DNA of 64,000 bases from Desulfobacteraceae bacterium (GTDB taxonomy: Bacteria > Desulfobacterota > Desulfobacteria > Desulfobacterales > Desulfosalsimonadaceae): assembly GCA_011390465.1 (NCBI GenBank), contig JAABSH010000005.1, positions 57,129 through 121,128 of the forward strand, given 5' to 3'. Positions 41,565-53,188 of this stretch are shown in pieces; position 1 is the stretch's first letter, and each line of letters opens with the position of its first letter. Made by a program: the position numbers and the translations under genes. Under the pieces are notes generated by a model, which saw nothing but the letters and a program-made list of their open reading frames with translations, had not been told where the DNA came from and ran no database searches.

Positions 41565-43583
41565 ATGGTTGACCACCCCTCACCTGATGAGCGCACACAG
41601 CGCATCAGCGATCTTGAAGCTGAAAACCGCAAACTTCGCCGTCATCTGGCGCAATCGCAATCAAACGAGCAGAAATTCCGGGCCATGATCGAAAATGTGC
41701 CGGAAATCATATGGATGATTTCTTCGGTAAATCTGCGGACCATGTACCTCAGCCCGTCTGTGGAACCCATGCTGGGCTATTCGCCTGAAGAAGCCCTGAA
41801 AAAATCCGTCAAGGAAATGGTAACCCCTGAAACCTTTGCATTCGGCACCCAATACCTTGCCGACATCATGGAAAGACTGAAAACCGACCCTGCCGTGCTG
41901 CATCAGACCCACAGTTTTGAAGTGGAATATATCCGCAAAAACGGCACCACCCTGTGGGCGGAACTTACCGCCAGACTGGTATCGGATGAAACCGGAAAGG
42001 TCATCAGCATTATCGGGGTGTCACGGGATATTTCCCAGCGTATTGTGGCGGAAACCGCCCTGAAAAAAAGCGAGGAAAAATACCGGGCCCTTTTTGAAAA
42101 CTCCCGGGATGCCATTTATATTACCACAATGAGCGGCCGGGTGGTGGAAATGAACCCGGCCGGCATCCAGCTGTTCGGTTACCCCAAGGCGGAAATGATC
42201 GGCAGCAATATCTGCAAAATTTACAATAATCCGGATGAGCGCAAAATATTTCAAAATACCATCACTGAAAAAGGGTATGTGCGGGACTATGAAATCCGGT
42301 TCCGGAAAAAAGACGGTGCCTGTATTGACTGTCTTCTCACCTCTACGCTCTGGTATTCCGAAGCCGGCGAAATCATCGGCTACCAGGGGATTATCCGGGA
42401 CATCACCGACCAGAAACGGATGCTGAAGCAATTTCAGCAAGTCCAGAAAATGGAAGCCATCGGCACCCTTGCTGGCGGCATTGCGCATAATTTCAATAAT
42501 CTGCTGATGACCATCCAGGGAAACACCTCCCTGATGCTCATGAAAACCGATCCTTCCCACCCCCATTACAAAAAGCTGCGCACCATCGAACAGCACATCC
42601 AGCACGGATCTGATCTGAGCCGCCAGCTGCTGGGCTTTGCCCGGGGCGGGCAGCAGGAAGCCAAAGCCGTGAATTTAAACCTGGTGGCCCGGATGAGCAC
42701 CAAAATTTTTGCTGCCACCAAAAAAGACATTTCCGTGCATTTCACCCTGGACAAGCATCTGCTTCCCATTACCGCGGACCCCGGCCAGATTGAGCAGACC
42801 CTGCTGAACCTGCTGGTAAACGCGGCCCAGGCCATGCCGGAGGGCGGAGATATCTACATTGAAACCCAGAATGTGCACCTGGATCAGTATCAGCTTGCCC
42901 CGTATCAGAGTGATTATGGCCATTACGTTAAAATTTCAGTGACCGATACCGGCATGGGCATGGACAAGGCCATCCAGGAAAAAATTTTTGAACCGTTTTT
43001 CACCACCAAGGATTATGGCCAGGGAACGGGCCTGGGGCTTTCTTCGGTCTATGGCATTGTGAAAAACCACCGGGGCTATATCACTGTTTACAGCGAACTC
43101 GAAAAAGGCGCCACCTTCCGGATTTACCTGCCGGCCGCCCGGAAACTGCCGGAAAAAACAAAACCGGCAAAGCCGGCCCTGCTTCAGGGGCATGAAACCA
43201 TTCTGCTGGTTGATGATGAATCCATTATTGTGGAAACCGGCCAGACCCTGCTTACGGAACTGGGGTATACCGTGCTCACGGCCCGGGACGGCCAAAGCGG
43301 CGTGGAAACCTACGTTCGCCATGCCAAAGACATTGATCTTGTGATTCTGGACCTGATCATGCCGAAAATGAACGGCAAAGCCACCTTTGCCCGTCTCCGC
43401 CAGGTTAATCCTGATGTAAAAGTCCTGATATCCAGCGGATACGGCATTAACGGCCAAGCATCGGAACTGATCGAAAGCGGATGCCGCGGTTTTATCCAGA
43501 AACCTTTTGGTCTGTCGGAACTCTCCACCCAGGTCCGGGCGGCCCTTGACGAAAATACCACCAAAACCGGCAGCATTGGTTAA
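41565..43583 (+). CDS. PAS-PAS hybrid sensor histidine kinase with C-terminal receiver domain
   Basis: Two PAS regions, GTLAGGIAHNFNNLLM H-box, TGLGLSSVYGIVKNH G-box, REC ILLVDDESIIVETG...LVILDLIMPKMNG. Confidence 0.93.
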   Translation: MVDHPSPDERTQRISDLEAENRKLRRHLAQSQSNEQKFRAMIENVPEIIWMISSVNLRTMYLSPSVEPMLGYSPEEALKKSVKEMVTPETFAFGTQYLADIMERLKTDPAVLHQTHSFEVEYIRKNGTTLWAELTARLVSDETGKVISIIGVSRDISQRIVAETALKKSEEKYRALFENSRDAIYITTMSGRVVEMNPAGIQLFGYPKAEMIGSNICKIYNNPDERKIFQNTITEKGYVRDYEIRFRKKDGACIDCLLTSTLWYSEAGEIIGYQGIIRDITDQKRMLKQFQQVQKMEAIGTLAGGIAHNFNNLLMTIQGNTSLMLMKTDPSHPHYKKLRTIEQHIQHGSDLSRQLLGFARGGQQEAKAVNLNLVARMSTKIFAATKKDISVHFTLDKHLLPITADPGQIEQTLLNLLVNAAQAMPEGGDIYIETQNVHLDQYQLAPYQSDYGHYVKISVTDTGMGMDKAIQEKIFEPFFTTKDYGQGTGLGLSSVYGIVKNHRGYITVYSELEKGATFRIYLPAARKLPEKTKPAKPALLQGHETILLVDDESIIVETGQTLLTELGYTVLTARDGQSGVETYVRHAKDIDLVILDLIMPKMNGKATFARLRQVNPDVKVLISSGYGINGQASELIESGCRGFIQKPFGLSELSTQVRAALDENTTKTGSIG

Positions 43584-43643
43584 ATTGAAGAAGCCGGCTG
43601 ATGCGTTTAACCCATCCAGCCGTTCCGCCGGCATTTAGACCAA

Positions 43644-44279
43644 TCAGCACAGTGGCCGACCCTGCAGAGTCCCGAGATTTTGACCAGGCAACGTCCATTT
43701 AATTTCTTTATCCATTTTTACCATTGAAATCAAATGGTTGTCATAATATTGGTGTTCCACCCGCCACAGAATGCCGCCGCAGGAAACATGCAGGTTTTTT
43801 TCATCTAGAATAGCAATGATTTTGCAATTGGACAACCCGGCAAGGCCGGCCCCCACTGCCTTTAAAACCGCTTCTTTGGCAGTCCAGAACCGGAAGAACA
43901 GCGCGTCAGAGGCCTCATCAAGCTGGCGCTCTGTTTCATCCGTGACCTTATAAAACAGCGCCGGCCGCACCGGCCGGATGGCTTCAAGATCAATTCCCAC
44001 CGGCCCCTCCGCCGCAACCCCGGCCACATACCCGGGCTTATGAGTTAAGGACCAGTAAATACCGCTGATCGCGATTGGCGCGCCCCGGGCGTCTTTTTCA
44101 AAACCCGGCACCGGAAGCCCGGATTGCCGGGCGGACAAGGCAACGGCCTGCCTGGCGTATTGCCGGAGCCAGGTGACCTGTGCTTTTCCGGAAAGCGCTT
44201 TTTTGTCCGGTGGTACTTTCAGGATTACCGGCAACAAAAAATCACCAGCCGGGTTGTTTCTATCCCTTGGGTTGATCAA
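43644..44279 (-). CDS. 4'-phosphopantetheinyl transferase (Sfp-like)
   Basis: WSLTHKPGYVAGVAAEGPVGIDLEAIRP and FRFWTAKEAVLKAVGAGL. Confidence 0.88.
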   Translation of the reverse strand: MINPRDRNNPAGDFLLPVILKVPPDKKALSGKAQVTWLRQYARQAVALSARQSGLPVPGFEKDARGAPIAISGIYWSLTHKPGYVAGVAAEGPVGIDLEAIRPVRPALFYKVTDETERQLDEASDALFFRFWTAKEAVLKAVGAGLAGLSNCKIIAILDEKNLHVSCGGILWRVEHQYYDNHLISMVKMDKEIKWTLPGQNLGTLQGRPLC

Positions 44280-44393
44280 CTGTCACATCCGGATACAAAA
44301 TAGGGGTTCCCATGGGGGGCATAAACAGTAAATAACCAAATTAATATTTTCCCGGTCCCTTGCAGCACTTTTACCTTTTCCGGTTTATGGGGA

Positions 44394-46517
44394 TCAAGTT
44401 TCAGTCTTTTCAAAGGTAATAATAATATCCGCCACCGTGGCCCCCTTTCCCTGTTCATGCACAAACAAAGGATTAATGTCCATCTCCTTGATCTCGGGAT
44501 GGTTTGTGACCATGGCAGACAATCCCACCAGCAGCTTTTCCAGTTTTTCAACATCAGCTTTGGGTTTACCCCGGAATCCGTCCAGTATTTCATATCCCTT
44601 GATGCTCCGGATCATCCGGCGGGCATTGTTCCGGCCGATGGGTGCCAGACGAAAGGTGACGTTTTTAAAAAGTTCCACATAAATACCGCCCAGGCCAAAC
44701 ATCAGTAAATGACCGAATCCTGGATACCGGGTGACCCCGAGAATCACTTCCTGGCCCGGCGGCACCATTTTCTGCACCAAAATCCCTTTAATATCCGCAT
44801 CCGGGCTGTACTCGCGGCAGGATTCCATAATCTCCGTATATGCCTTTTCCACGGCCTCCCGTGTTTTCAGATCCACTTTAACGCCGCCGGCATCTGATTT
44901 GTGAAGAATCTGGGGAGACACAATCTTCATCACCACGGGCAACCCGATTTCTTCAGCAAAGTCAGCGGCTTCCGCCGGATTCCGGGCGATTTTCATGGCA
45001 GGGATATCAAACCCGTAGCAGGAGAGCAATTCCTGGCCGTCTTCTTCTCCGAGCACGGTTTTGCCGGCGGCCAGGGTCTCGTCTACGATTTCCCGGGCCC
45101 GGGGCTCATTAAATGTCAATTCATATTCCGGTAAAATCTGGCGCTTCAGCCAGCGGGCCGCTGAATACAGTTTGCCCATGGCCCGGGCCGCGTCTTCGGG
45201 AAACCGGTATACCGGCACCTGATTTTCCTGGAGATGTTTGACCCCGGCAGACACATCCACCACTCCCATAAAACTGCAAATAATGGGCTTGGTGGAGGTG
45301 CGGTAGATGTTGACAATGGCCTGGGCCGTGCCAATGGCGTCCGTCATGGACTGGGGCGTGAGGATCATGAGCACGCAATCCACATTGTCGTCCTCAATAA
45401 CCGTTTCCAGGGCTTTTTCATAACGGTCCCGGGTAGCGTCCCCGATCACGTCAATGGGATTGTTAAAATTAGCCGTGGGCGGCAGAAACTGATGCAGGTT
45501 CCAGTCCGTGTCCGAACTGAATTTCGCCAGCCGCAATCCGGAAATTTCCGTCATGTCGGTGGCGATAATGCCGGGGCCGCCGGCATTGGTGATAATGGCC
45601 ACCCGGTTGTCAGCGGGAATTTTTTGCGCGGAAAACGCCACGGCAAAATCAAACAGATCATCCACGGTGTCCACCCGGATAATTCCGGCCTGATCAAAGA
45701 TGGCATCATAAACCGCATCCGTGCCGGCCAGGGACCCGGTGTGGGATGCGGCCGCCGCCGCGCCGGCGGCGGTCTTGCCGGATTTGATCACCAGAATCGG
45801 CGTGGGCCGTTCGCCGGAGGTGATTTCTTTCACTTCTTCGATAAACCCGGGACGGAACCGGAGCTGCTCCATGTAAATCATAATCACATTGGTTTCTGGA
45901 TCTTTATGGTAATACCGCAACAGATCCAGCTCATCCACATCCGCCTTGTTACCGATGGAAACAAACTTGGAAAATCCGAATCCCCGGTCCGCGGCAAAAT
46001 CCAGCACCGCGGTACACAATGCCCCGCTCTGGGAAATAAATGAAATATTGCCTTTATTGGGCATCCTGGCGGAAAAACTGGCATTCAACCGGACGGAATC
46101 ACTGGGATTGATCACCCCCAGACAGTTGGGACCAATGAGGCGGATACCGGCTTCCCGGCACTTGGCGGCAATTTCATCCTCTACAATGGCCCCGTCACCG
46201 CCCACTTCCTTGAATCCGGCAGACACGATCACAATGCCCTTTACCCCTTTTTCAATGCAGTCATCCACGGTTTTCAGGGCTATCCGGGGCGGCAGGATAA
46301 TCATGGCCAGATCCACGGGATCCGGAATGTCAGTAATGGACTTATAACAGCGTACGCTCAGAACGGACCGGGCTTTGGGGTTTACCGGATAAAGGGTGCC
46401 CTGGAATCCGCCTTTTAAAATATTTTCAAAAATATCATGGCCCACTTTGCCGGGAGTTGACGATGCGCCAACCACAGCCACGGATTCCGGTGAAAAAATC
46501 GCGTCAAGTCTATCCAT
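44394..46517 (-). CDS. NDP-forming acetate/acyl-CoA synthetase (alpha-beta fused)
   Basis: IFSPESVAVVGASSTPGKVG; SHTGSLAGTDAVYDA; ATP-grasp-like VVMKIVSPQILHKSDAGGVKV. Confidence 0.92.
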   Translation of the reverse strand: MDRLDAIFSPESVAVVGASSTPGKVGHDIFENILKGGFQGTLYPVNPKARSVLSVRCYKSITDIPDPVDLAMIILPPRIALKTVDDCIEKGVKGIVIVSAGFKEVGGDGAIVEDEIAAKCREAGIRLIGPNCLGVINPSDSVRLNASFSARMPNKGNISFISQSGALCTAVLDFAADRGFGFSKFVSIGNKADVDELDLLRYYHKDPETNVIMIYMEQLRFRPGFIEEVKEITSGERPTPILVIKSGKTAAGAAAAASHTGSLAGTDAVYDAIFDQAGIIRVDTVDDLFDFAVAFSAQKIPADNRVAIITNAGGPGIIATDMTEISGLRLAKFSSDTDWNLHQFLPPTANFNNPIDVIGDATRDRYEKALETVIEDDNVDCVLMILTPQSMTDAIGTAQAIVNIYRTSTKPIICSFMGVVDVSAGVKHLQENQVPVYRFPEDAARAMGKLYSAARWLKRQILPEYELTFNEPRAREIVDETLAAGKTVLGEEDGQELLSCYGFDIPAMKIARNPAEAADFAEEIGLPVVMKIVSPQILHKSDAGGVKVDLKTREAVEKAYTEIMESCREYSPDADIKGILVQKMVPPGQEVILGVTRYPGFGHLLMFGLGGIYVELFKNVTFRLAPIGRNNARRMIRSIKGYEILDGFRGKPKADVEKLEKLLVGLSAMVTNHPEIKEMDINPLFVHEQGKGATVADIIITFEKTET

Positions 46518-47433
46518 TTGTGTGTTCTCCTTTTTCCCTGTCAGCGGAATGTCCAGAGGGTGTCTTTAATTCCAGAATTTTTTCATACAACATATTTTTA
46601 GGCAATCCAGAGGATCTGGAAAATTGCCTGGCAAGCTGCAAAACGCCGGCTTCGCTGTTGTTCAGTGCCTCCTCCACCTGATGGCGGATGTCTTCAAAAC
46701 ACAGGGGATTTTCTGCTTTTTTCCCGCTCACCAGCAGGGTGATTTCCCCTTTGACAGCGGCACGGCCCCGGAGCTCGGTGACGAGCGATGAAACCGGGCC
46801 GCGCAAAAACTCCTCATAGGTTTTGGTCATCTCCCGGGACAGCACCGCATAGCGGTCCCCGAATATTTGGGCCATCTCTTCCAGCAGGGCAATAATGCGT
46901 TTGGGAGATTCATAAAATATCAGGGTCGGCGTCATTTCTTCAAGTTCTTTCAAAAGTTCTTTCCGCTTTTTGGCCCTGGCCGGCAGAAAACCGATAAAAC
47001 AGAACCGGTCGGACGGCAGGCCGGCGGCGGACAGGGCGGTAACTGCTGCCGAAACACCAGGGATCGGCACCACGGTTATCTTTTCACGGATTGCCGCGGT
47101 GATGAGCCGATATCCGGGATCAGACACGGTGGGCGTGCCGGCATTGGACACCAGGGCCACGGATGATCCGGCCCGCAGCTTTTCCATGATCCCTTTGGCG
47201 CTTTGTTCCTCATTGTGCTCATGATAGGCCATGAGCCGGGATTTGATATTATAATGGGCAAGCAGTTTCCGGGTATGGCGGGTGTCTTCCGCGGCAATGA
47301 GCGATACTTTTTCAAGTATTTCAATGGCCCGGAAGGTAATGTCTTTTAAATTGCCGATGGGCGTGGCAACCACATAGAGGGTACCGGCCAGAAATTTCTG
47401 AAGGGATTCATTTTCAGACGCATTCAAAGGCAT
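46510..47433 (-). CDS. rsmI: 16S rRNA (cytidine(1402)-2'-O)-methyltransferase
   Basis: GTLYVVATPIGNLKDITFRAIEIL; EDTRHTRKLLAHY; SNAGTPTVSDPGYRLI. Confidence 0.95.
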   Translation of the reverse strand: MPLNASENESLQKFLAGTLYVVATPIGNLKDITFRAIEILEKVSLIAAEDTRHTRKLLAHYNIKSRLMAYHEHNEEQSAKGIMEKLRAGSSVALVSNAGTPTVSDPGYRLITAAIREKITVVPIPGVSAAVTALSAAGLPSDRFCFIGFLPARAKKRKELLKELEEMTPTLIFYESPKRIIALLEEMAQIFGDRYAVLSREMTKTYEEFLRGPVSSLVTELRGRAAVKGEITLLVSGKKAENPLCFEDIRHQVEEALNNSEAGVLQLARQFSRSSGLPKNMLYEKILELKTPSGHSADREKGEHTNG

Positions 47434-47779
47434 TTTTTATAATCTCAACACAGGGTTTCCGGTCAAAAAGGGTAACGCTGGCCACGTCAAAGCGGGCCCG
47501 GCAGTTGATCTGATGGGTGGATTTCAGATAATACAAGGCGGTTCTGGCGATTTTTTCCTGCTTGGCACGGGTCACCGCATATTTGGGATGACCGTAAGTG
47601 TCCGTGCGCCGGGATTTCACTTCAACAAAAACCAGGCAATCCCCGTCTCTGGCAATAATATCGATCTCTCCGAACCGGTTCCGGTAATTCTGGCAGATCA
47701 CCTGGTAGCCGATTTTTCTGAGATGGCGAACCGCCACATTCTCACCAAACTTTCCGAATTTCTGCCGGATATTCAGCAT
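47414..47779 (-). CDS. yraN: YraN/UPF0102 family endonuclease-like protein
   Basis: GEIDIIARDGDCLVFVEVKSRRTDTYG. Confidence 0.92.
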   Translation of the reverse strand: MLNIRQKFGKFGENVAVRHLRKIGYQVICQNYRNRFGEIDIIARDGDCLVFVEVKSRRTDTYGHPKYAVTRAKQEKIARTALYYLKSTHQINCRARFDVASVTLFDRKPCVEIIKNAFECV

Positions 47780-47955
47780 ACCCTTTCCCGGTACGATAAC
47801 GATGCAACTTCAGATCCAGTGCCCCGGAAAACAGCGCGGGCAGGACCTGTTTTATAAATTTACTTCATGCATAATTTCAACAAAACATATCACTTTCGAA
47901 AAAATAAAAAAAGGATTTGTATCATCAAGGAAAACCGGCGGAACCGAAGCAGATA

Positions 47956-48600
47956 TCAGCAGTATTCTTTCACGCCTTTAAAGCTCCGGCGATGAATGGG
48001 CGATACGCCATGCTTTTGAATGGCTTCCCGATGGGCTTTGGTAGGATAGCCCTTGTGTTGTGAAAAACCAAACTCAGGGTATTTTTCCCCATAGCGGACC
48101 ATGAGGCGGTCCCGGGTGACCTTGGCGACAATGGAGGCAGCGGCAATGGAAATGCTTAATGCGTCGCCTTTGGGAATGGCTTTCTGGGGGTATTTTGCGG
48201 GAAGGGTAAAAATACCGTCGATCAATAGAAAATCGGGGCTTTCCGGCAGATCCCCAACCGCGTGGGCCATGGACAACAAAGCAGCCTGCAGAATATTGAT
48301 GCGGTCAATTTCCATGGGCGACACCTCACCGACCCCGACACTGAGCGCGTGCCGGTAAATATCCTCAAACAGGCGGCTGCGTTTTCCCGGGCTGAGTTTT
48401 TTGGAATCCCGGATGCCGGGAACGGCAAAATCCGGTGGCAGGATCACGGCAGCAGACACCACCGGCCCGGCCAGCGGTCCCCGGCCGGCCTCATCCAGCC
48501 CGGCCACCATGGTGAAGCCCTGGCGGCGGGCCCGGTGTTCAAACGCCCACATATCAATTGCCGGTATTTCAGCTGATATTTCAGCCGGCATTTCTGTCAT
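47956..48600 (-). CDS. rnhB: Ribonuclease HII
   Basis: GLDEAGRGPLAGPVVSAAVIL; ASIVAKVTRDRLM. Start chosen at MTEMPAEIS. Confidence 0.95.
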   Translation of the reverse strand: MTEMPAEISAEIPAIDMWAFEHRARRQGFTMVAGLDEAGRGPLAGPVVSAAVILPPDFAVPGIRDSKKLSPGKRSRLFEDIYRHALSVGVGEVSPMEIDRINILQAALLSMAHAVGDLPESPDFLLIDGIFTLPAKYPQKAIPKGDALSISIAAASIVAKVTRDRLMVRYGEKYPEFGFSQHKGYPTKAHREAIQKHGVSPIHRRSFKGVKEYC

Positions 48601-48673
48601 GACATCCCGATAAGATAAAAAGTGTATGACAATGGCGGAAAAATCATGAAAGGCACGGAAGCATCCACACAAA

Positions 48674-48718
48674 AAAATCAGATGAAACAACCTGTCACCG
48701 GCGGTTTCATCTGATTTT
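48674..48718 (-). terminator. Intrinsic terminator-like hairpin after rplS
   Basis: AAAATCAGATGAAAC...GTTTCATCTGATTTT, 15-bp arms followed by T-run on minus strand. Confidence 0.75.
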
Positions 48719-48784
48719 CCGGATTGTTCTCCCCCGGCCCGTTTATGTATGGCCCAGGGCAGCGGATGAAGGGTTTCGCCCTTT

Positions 48785-49141
48785 TTACTTCTGCTGGTCC
48801 CGCCGCCGTTCCTTGATTCTGGCAGCTTTGCCCCGCAGATTGCGAAGATAATAAATCTTGGCGCGCCGCACCCGGCCGGAGGTCACCACCTCAATTTTGG
48901 AAATACTCGGGGAATGCATGGGGAAAACCCGTTCCACGCCGATGCCGTAAGAAACCTTGCGCACGGTAAAAGAAGCATTGGTGGTGCCTTTGCGCTTGCT
49001 GATCACCACACCCTGGAAAACCTGAATCCGTTCTTTTTCCCCTTCTCTGATTCTTACATGCACCTTCACCGTATCTCCCGGAAAAAAATCCGGAATATCC
49101 ATCCGCAGTTGTTCTCGTTCGATCTGTTTAATTTTTTCCAT
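48785..49141 (-). CDS. rplS: 50S ribosomal protein L19
   Basis: [18 protein letters not shown]...[15 protein letters not shown]. Confidence 0.97.
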   Translation of the reverse strand: MEKIKQIEREQLRMDIPDFFPGDTVKVHVRIREGEKERIQVFQGVVISKRKGTTNASFTVRKVSYGIGVERVFPMHSPSISKIEVVTSGRVRRAKIYYLRNLRGKAARIKERRRDQQK

Positions 49142-49230
49142 GACTGCTGTCCTTATGTCTTTTTTATTTTAAGTCGCCGACATTACGGCACTGACGCAAA
49201 CAATGTCAACATTAACGGTTCCCAAAAAAA

Positions 49231-49815
49231 TCAGCGCCGGTCTCCCCGAAGCCGGTCCAGTATAATGGCACAGGCGGCCCGCACCGGCAGATGATTGTAG
49301 CCGGCACCTGCCTGCACCGGCTCCAGAACAAAATCCGCTGCTGCCAGAAATTCGTCCGTCAGTCCCCAGGCAGTGCCAAACACCAAAAGATATGTGCCGG
49401 CCGGGCCCGAGCCGTTCAGGCGACATCGCAAATCCGCAAATGTCAGGGCTCCCGGTTTTTGCGCGGCGCATGTCACCACCACCTGTACCGGCCGGCCGTA
49501 TTTCTGTTCAAGTTCTTTCTTTGCCTGATCAAGCGTGGCTTTCACCCGGATAAGGGCAAGCGCCGCCTTGCGTTTGGGATTGTATGTCCCGCCCCATCCG
49601 CTGGTCCAGTGGGAAAGAATTGTTTCCACCAGGGCCCGCTGATCGTCCAGCGGTGTTACCACAAAAAAGGATTCAATGCCATAAGTTTTTGCGGTTCTGG
49701 CAATATCATGCAAATCCAGATTGGTCACTGCCGAGGTGATAATTTCGCCGTTTTTATTTTTTACCGGATAATGCAGCAGGGCAACGGCCAGCTCAGGACC
49801 GGATGAGTTGCTCAA
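49231..49815 (-). CDS. SPOUT-type RNA methyltransferase (PF09936-like)
   Basis: [50 protein letters not shown]; between trmD and rplS. Confidence 0.85.
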   Translation of the reverse strand: MSNSSGPELAVALLHYPVKNKNGEIITSAVTNLDLHDIARTAKTYGIESFFVVTPLDDQRALVETILSHWTSGWGGTYNPKRKAALALIRVKATLDQAKKELEQKYGRPVQVVVTCAAQKPGALTFADLRCRLNGSGPAGTYLLVFGTAWGLTDEFLAAADFVLEPVQAGAGYNHLPVRAACAIILDRLRGDRR

Positions 49816-50539
49816 TTTGGTCGCACCATTTTTTTAACGCTTTTTTTTCCCTGCTATCCAGTGTTTTCGTCTGCAATAAATCCGGCCGTTTCAAAAGGGT
49901 CCGGATCAGGGCGGACTCAAGACGCCACTGGTCAATTACGCCGTGATTGCCGGACAGCAGCACGTCCGGCACTGCCTCCCCTTCAAATACCGGCGGTCGC
50001 GTGTAATGGGCATGTTCCAGGAGATCATCTGAAAAGGATTCCTTTTCCGCTGATTCCGCCCCGCCAAGCGCGCCGGGCAACAGCCGCGTCACCGCATCCA
50101 TAATAATCATGGCCGCCGGCTCGCCCCCGGTGAGCACATAATCGCCGATGGAAATTTCATCGTCAATATCGCGGTAAACCCGCTCATCCACCCCTTCATA
50201 ACGGCCGCAGATAAAAATAAGGCTGTCCAGCCTTGCCAGTTCTCCGGCCACCGGCTGCGAAAAGGGCCTTCCCTGGGGGGAAAGTAAAATGGTCCGGCTT
50301 CCGGGATGCTGATGCCGGGCGGAATTGATGGCCCGGCAAAGGGGCTCCGGCTTCATGACCATGCCTGCGCCGCCCCCATAGGGCCGGTCATCCGTGATAC
50401 GGTGCCTGCCGTCGGCAAAATCCCGGATATCCACGGGGGATACGGAAATAATCTCCGCCGCAATGGCCCGCCGGATAATACCGTGGGCCACAAACGCATC
50501 AAAAAATTCCGGAAAAATCGTGAGAATGCTGAAATTCAC
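49793..50539 (-). CDS. trmD: tRNA (guanine-N1)-methyltransferase
   Basis: [47 protein letters not shown]. Confidence 0.97.
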   Translation of the reverse strand: MNFSILTIFPEFFDAFVAHGIIRRAIAAEIISVSPVDIRDFADGRHRITDDRPYGGGAGMVMKPEPLCRAINSARHQHPGSRTILLSPQGRPFSQPVAGELARLDSLIFICGRYEGVDERVYRDIDDEISIGDYVLTGGEPAAMIIMDAVTRLLPGALGGAESAEKESFSDDLLEHAHYTRPPVFEGEAVPDVLLSGNHGVIDQWRLESALIRTLLKRPDLLQTKTLDSREKKALKKWCDQIEQLIRS

Positions 50540-50550
50540 TGTCCCTGCCC

Positions 50551-51063
50551 TTACAAAAGTCCTTCAGGCAGATCGACACTGATTTTTTTGCTTTCAAAAT
50601 CCACATCGCGGACAACGGATGCGGTCACCGGAATAAGAATTTCTTCGTTATCCTGCCTGACCACCAGCACATCATTGCTGCCGGTTTCAAGCAGATGTTC
50701 CACCTGCCCCAGATACGTTCCGCCCATTTCATACACCGCCAGCCCCATCAGATCACACCAGTACCACGTTCCCGGAGCGGGCTCCGGAAGATCTCCGCGC
50801 CGGACGGCAAGTTCCGCGCCAGCCAGTGCTTCAGCCATATCCCGGTCACCAATTTCCGAAAACATGATCCGCAGGATATTTTTGTGCGGCTGAACCGCTT
50901 GAACCGTTAACCGCGAAAATCCGCTGATCTGCCGCGCCGGGATAAACTGCGCGCCGGGATAAAAAAGATCTCCAGTCCCGTCGTAAGAATAAACACGAAC
51001 CCCGCCCCGGATGCCATGCATGCCGACGATTTTTCCAACTATCAGAAGACGGTCGTTATCCAT
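50551..51063 (-). CDS. rimM: 16S rRNA processing protein RimM
   Basis: [23 protein letters not shown]-barrel-like C-term [16 protein letters not shown]. Confidence 0.93.
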   Translation of the reverse strand: MDNDRLLIVGKIVGMHGIRGGVRVYSYDGTGDLFYPGAQFIPARQISGFSRLTVQAVQPHKNILRIMFSEIGDRDMAEALAGAELAVRRGDLPEPAPGTWYWCDLMGLAVYEMGGTYLGQVEHLLETGSNDVLVVRQDNEEILIPVTASVVRDVDFESKKISVDLPEGLL

Positions 51064-51077
51064 CCATGCCTTGAAGA

Positions 51078-51311
51078 CTAATCTTCAACGATTTCCAGAA
51101 CGGTTCTTTTTTTGATTTTAGCGGAAGAAGCACTCAAAAGTGTTCGCATTGCCCGGGCCGTCCGGCCCTGTTTTCCAATCACCTTGCCAAGGTCCTCCTT
51201 TGCCACTTTCAGCTCCAAGACTGATGTCTGGTCTCCCACAATTTCGGTAACCTTTACCTCTTCGGGGTTGTCAACAAGCGCTTTGGCGATGTACGTGATC
51301 AGATCTTTCAT
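51078..51311 (-). CDS. khpA: KH-domain RNA-binding protein
   Basis: [21 protein letters not shown]...[20 protein letters not shown]. Confidence 0.93.
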   Translation of the reverse strand: MKDLITYIAKALVDNPEEVKVTEIVGDQTSVLELKVAKEDLGKVIGKQGRTARAMRTLLSASSAKIKKRTVLEIVED

Positions 51312-51384
51312 GGTCCGTCTCCTTCTTAATAGCTGCAGGGAATTAAGGATTAAGAGGCAAAAAAACACTTATATCTGGAACGCG

Positions 51385-51624
51385 TTAAAGACCTTCTTTT
51401 TTTAACAGACTGCCCACCGTATCGGAGGGGGTTGCGCCCTGGCCGAGCCAGTATTCAATTCTTTCTTTTTTCAACGTCACCTCAGTGGGTTCTTTCATCG
51501 GATCATAGGTGCCCACGTTTTCCAGAAATCTGCCGTCACGGGGATATCGTCCGTCTGCCACCACTATCCGGTAAAACGGTTTCTTTTTTGCACCAAATCT
51601 TGCTAACCTGATTTTCACTGCCAT
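51385..51624 (-). CDS. rpsP: 30S ribosomal protein S16
   Basis: [35 protein letters not shown]. Confidence 0.97.
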   Translation of the reverse strand: MAVKIRLARFGAKKKPFYRIVVADGRYPRDGRFLENVGTYDPMKEPTEVTLKKERIEYWLGQGATPSDTVGSLLKKEGL

Positions 51625-51640
51625 TTTATTATTAGCTCCT

Positions 51641-52975
51641 TCAGAAAGGCATCATTCCGCGGCCCATTCCGCGCATAAAACCGCCCTTGTTGATCTTTTT
51701 CATCATTTTTAACACTTGTGTGTAATTTTTCAATAACTTATTTACTTCCTGTACACTGTTTCCACTGCCTTTTGCAATTCTTTTCCGGCGGCTGCCGTTA
51801 ATTATCGTATGATTGCGCCGCTCGACCCGGGTCATGGAATTGATAATCGCCTCCACGCGGACCAGTTCATGATCATCCACCTGCATATTTTTCAACTGTT
51901 TGTTCTTGCTGACACCGGGAATCATTTTAATGAGATCATTCAACGACCCCATTTTCCGGACCTGAGACATCTGATCCCGGAAATCTTCCAGGGTGAACTC
52001 GTTTTTCCTGAATTTTTTTTCCAGCTCAGCGGCTTTTTTTTCATCCACCGCGCCCTGGGCTTTTTCAATGAACGAAAGCATATCGCCCATGCCCAGAATC
52101 CGGGACGCCAGTCGCTCCGGATGAAACGGCTCCAGCTGGCTCAATTTTTCGCCCACACCGATGAATTTGATGGGCTTTCCGGTAATGGCCTTGATGGAAA
52201 GGGCGGCCCCGCCCCGGGCATCCCCGTCCATTTTGGTCAATACCACGCCGCCGATATCCAGCGACTGATCAAAGGACTGGGCAATATTCACCGCGTCCTG
52301 ACCGGTCATGGCATCCGCCACCAGCAAAATATCCGATGGATGAAGGGCATTTTTGATATTGACCAGCTCGGTCATCAGCGCTTCATCCACATGCAGACGC
52401 CCTGCTGTATCCAGAATCAGGGTGTCGCTGCCGGATGTCTTTGCATCCGCCACGGCATCCCGGCAAATCTGAACCGGATTCATGTCCGCGGATGAATCAA
52501 ATACCGGCACGGAAATTTCCCCGGCCAATTTTTTCAACTGGTCAATGGCCGCCGGCCGGTAAACGTCCACCGGCACCAGATAAGGCTTTTTGCCCTGCTT
52601 CCGCAGCAAATTGGCCAGCTTGCCCGCAGTGGTGGTTTTCCCGGACCCCTGCAGCCCCACCAGCATCAATACCGCCGGGGGCGGCCCGGAAAGGTCCAGT
52701 GCCTCATTTTTGCTGCCCATGAGTGCCGTCAGCTCATCATTGACAATCTTGATGATCTGTTGCCCCGGCGTGAGGCTGGACAGCACCTCCTGACCAATGG
52801 CCCGCTTCTTTATGTCGGCGATCAGGTTTTTGACCACCTTGTAATGGGCATCTGCCTCCAGCAGCGCCATGCGGACTTCTTTTAAGCCGTCTTCAATATT
52901 TTTTTCGGTAAGCTTGCCGTGGCCTTTGAGCTTTTTAAAAACCGAATTGAGTCTGTCGCTTAAATTATCAAACAT
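51641..52975 (-). CDS. ffh: Signal recognition particle protein Ffh
   Basis: [29 protein letters not shown], Met-rich M domain. Confidence 0.97.
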   Translation of the reverse strand: MFDNLSDRLNSVFKKLKGHGKLTEKNIEDGLKEVRMALLEADAHYKVVKNLIADIKKRAIGQEVLSSLTPGQQIIKIVNDELTALMGSKNEALDLSGPPPAVLMLVGLQGSGKTTTAGKLANLLRKQGKKPYLVPVDVYRPAAIDQLKKLAGEISVPVFDSSADMNPVQICRDAVADAKTSGSDTLILDTAGRLHVDEALMTELVNIKNALHPSDILLVADAMTGQDAVNIAQSFDQSLDIGGVVLTKMDGDARGGAALSIKAITGKPIKFIGVGEKLSQLEPFHPERLASRILGMGDMLSFIEKAQGAVDEKKAAELEKKFRKNEFTLEDFRDQMSQVRKMGSLNDLIKMIPGVSKNKQLKNMQVDDHELVRVEAIINSMTRVERRNHTIINGSRRKRIAKGSGNSVQEVNKLLKNYTQVLKMMKKINKGGFMRGMGRGMMPF

Positions 52976-53188
52976 AACTTTGGGCTCTGTAAGTAAATTC
53001 TTGAAAATAATATTTTAGAAATGGTATGTCAAGTAAAATATATGGACCTTTCCTCCCTTTAAAACTCAGTATCTGCCCGGGGTTAAAGGAAATAATGCCA
53101 TGAACCACCCATTGCCCGGGCAGGGGCCAAAACAGCGACCGGAACCGCAACCGGGAATAAAAACCATAATAAAAACCATAATAAAAAA

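Noticed and set aside
45234-46043. 269-aa + strand ORF opposite the acyl-CoA synthetase
   Set aside because: Antisense shadow ORF of a well-supported gene.
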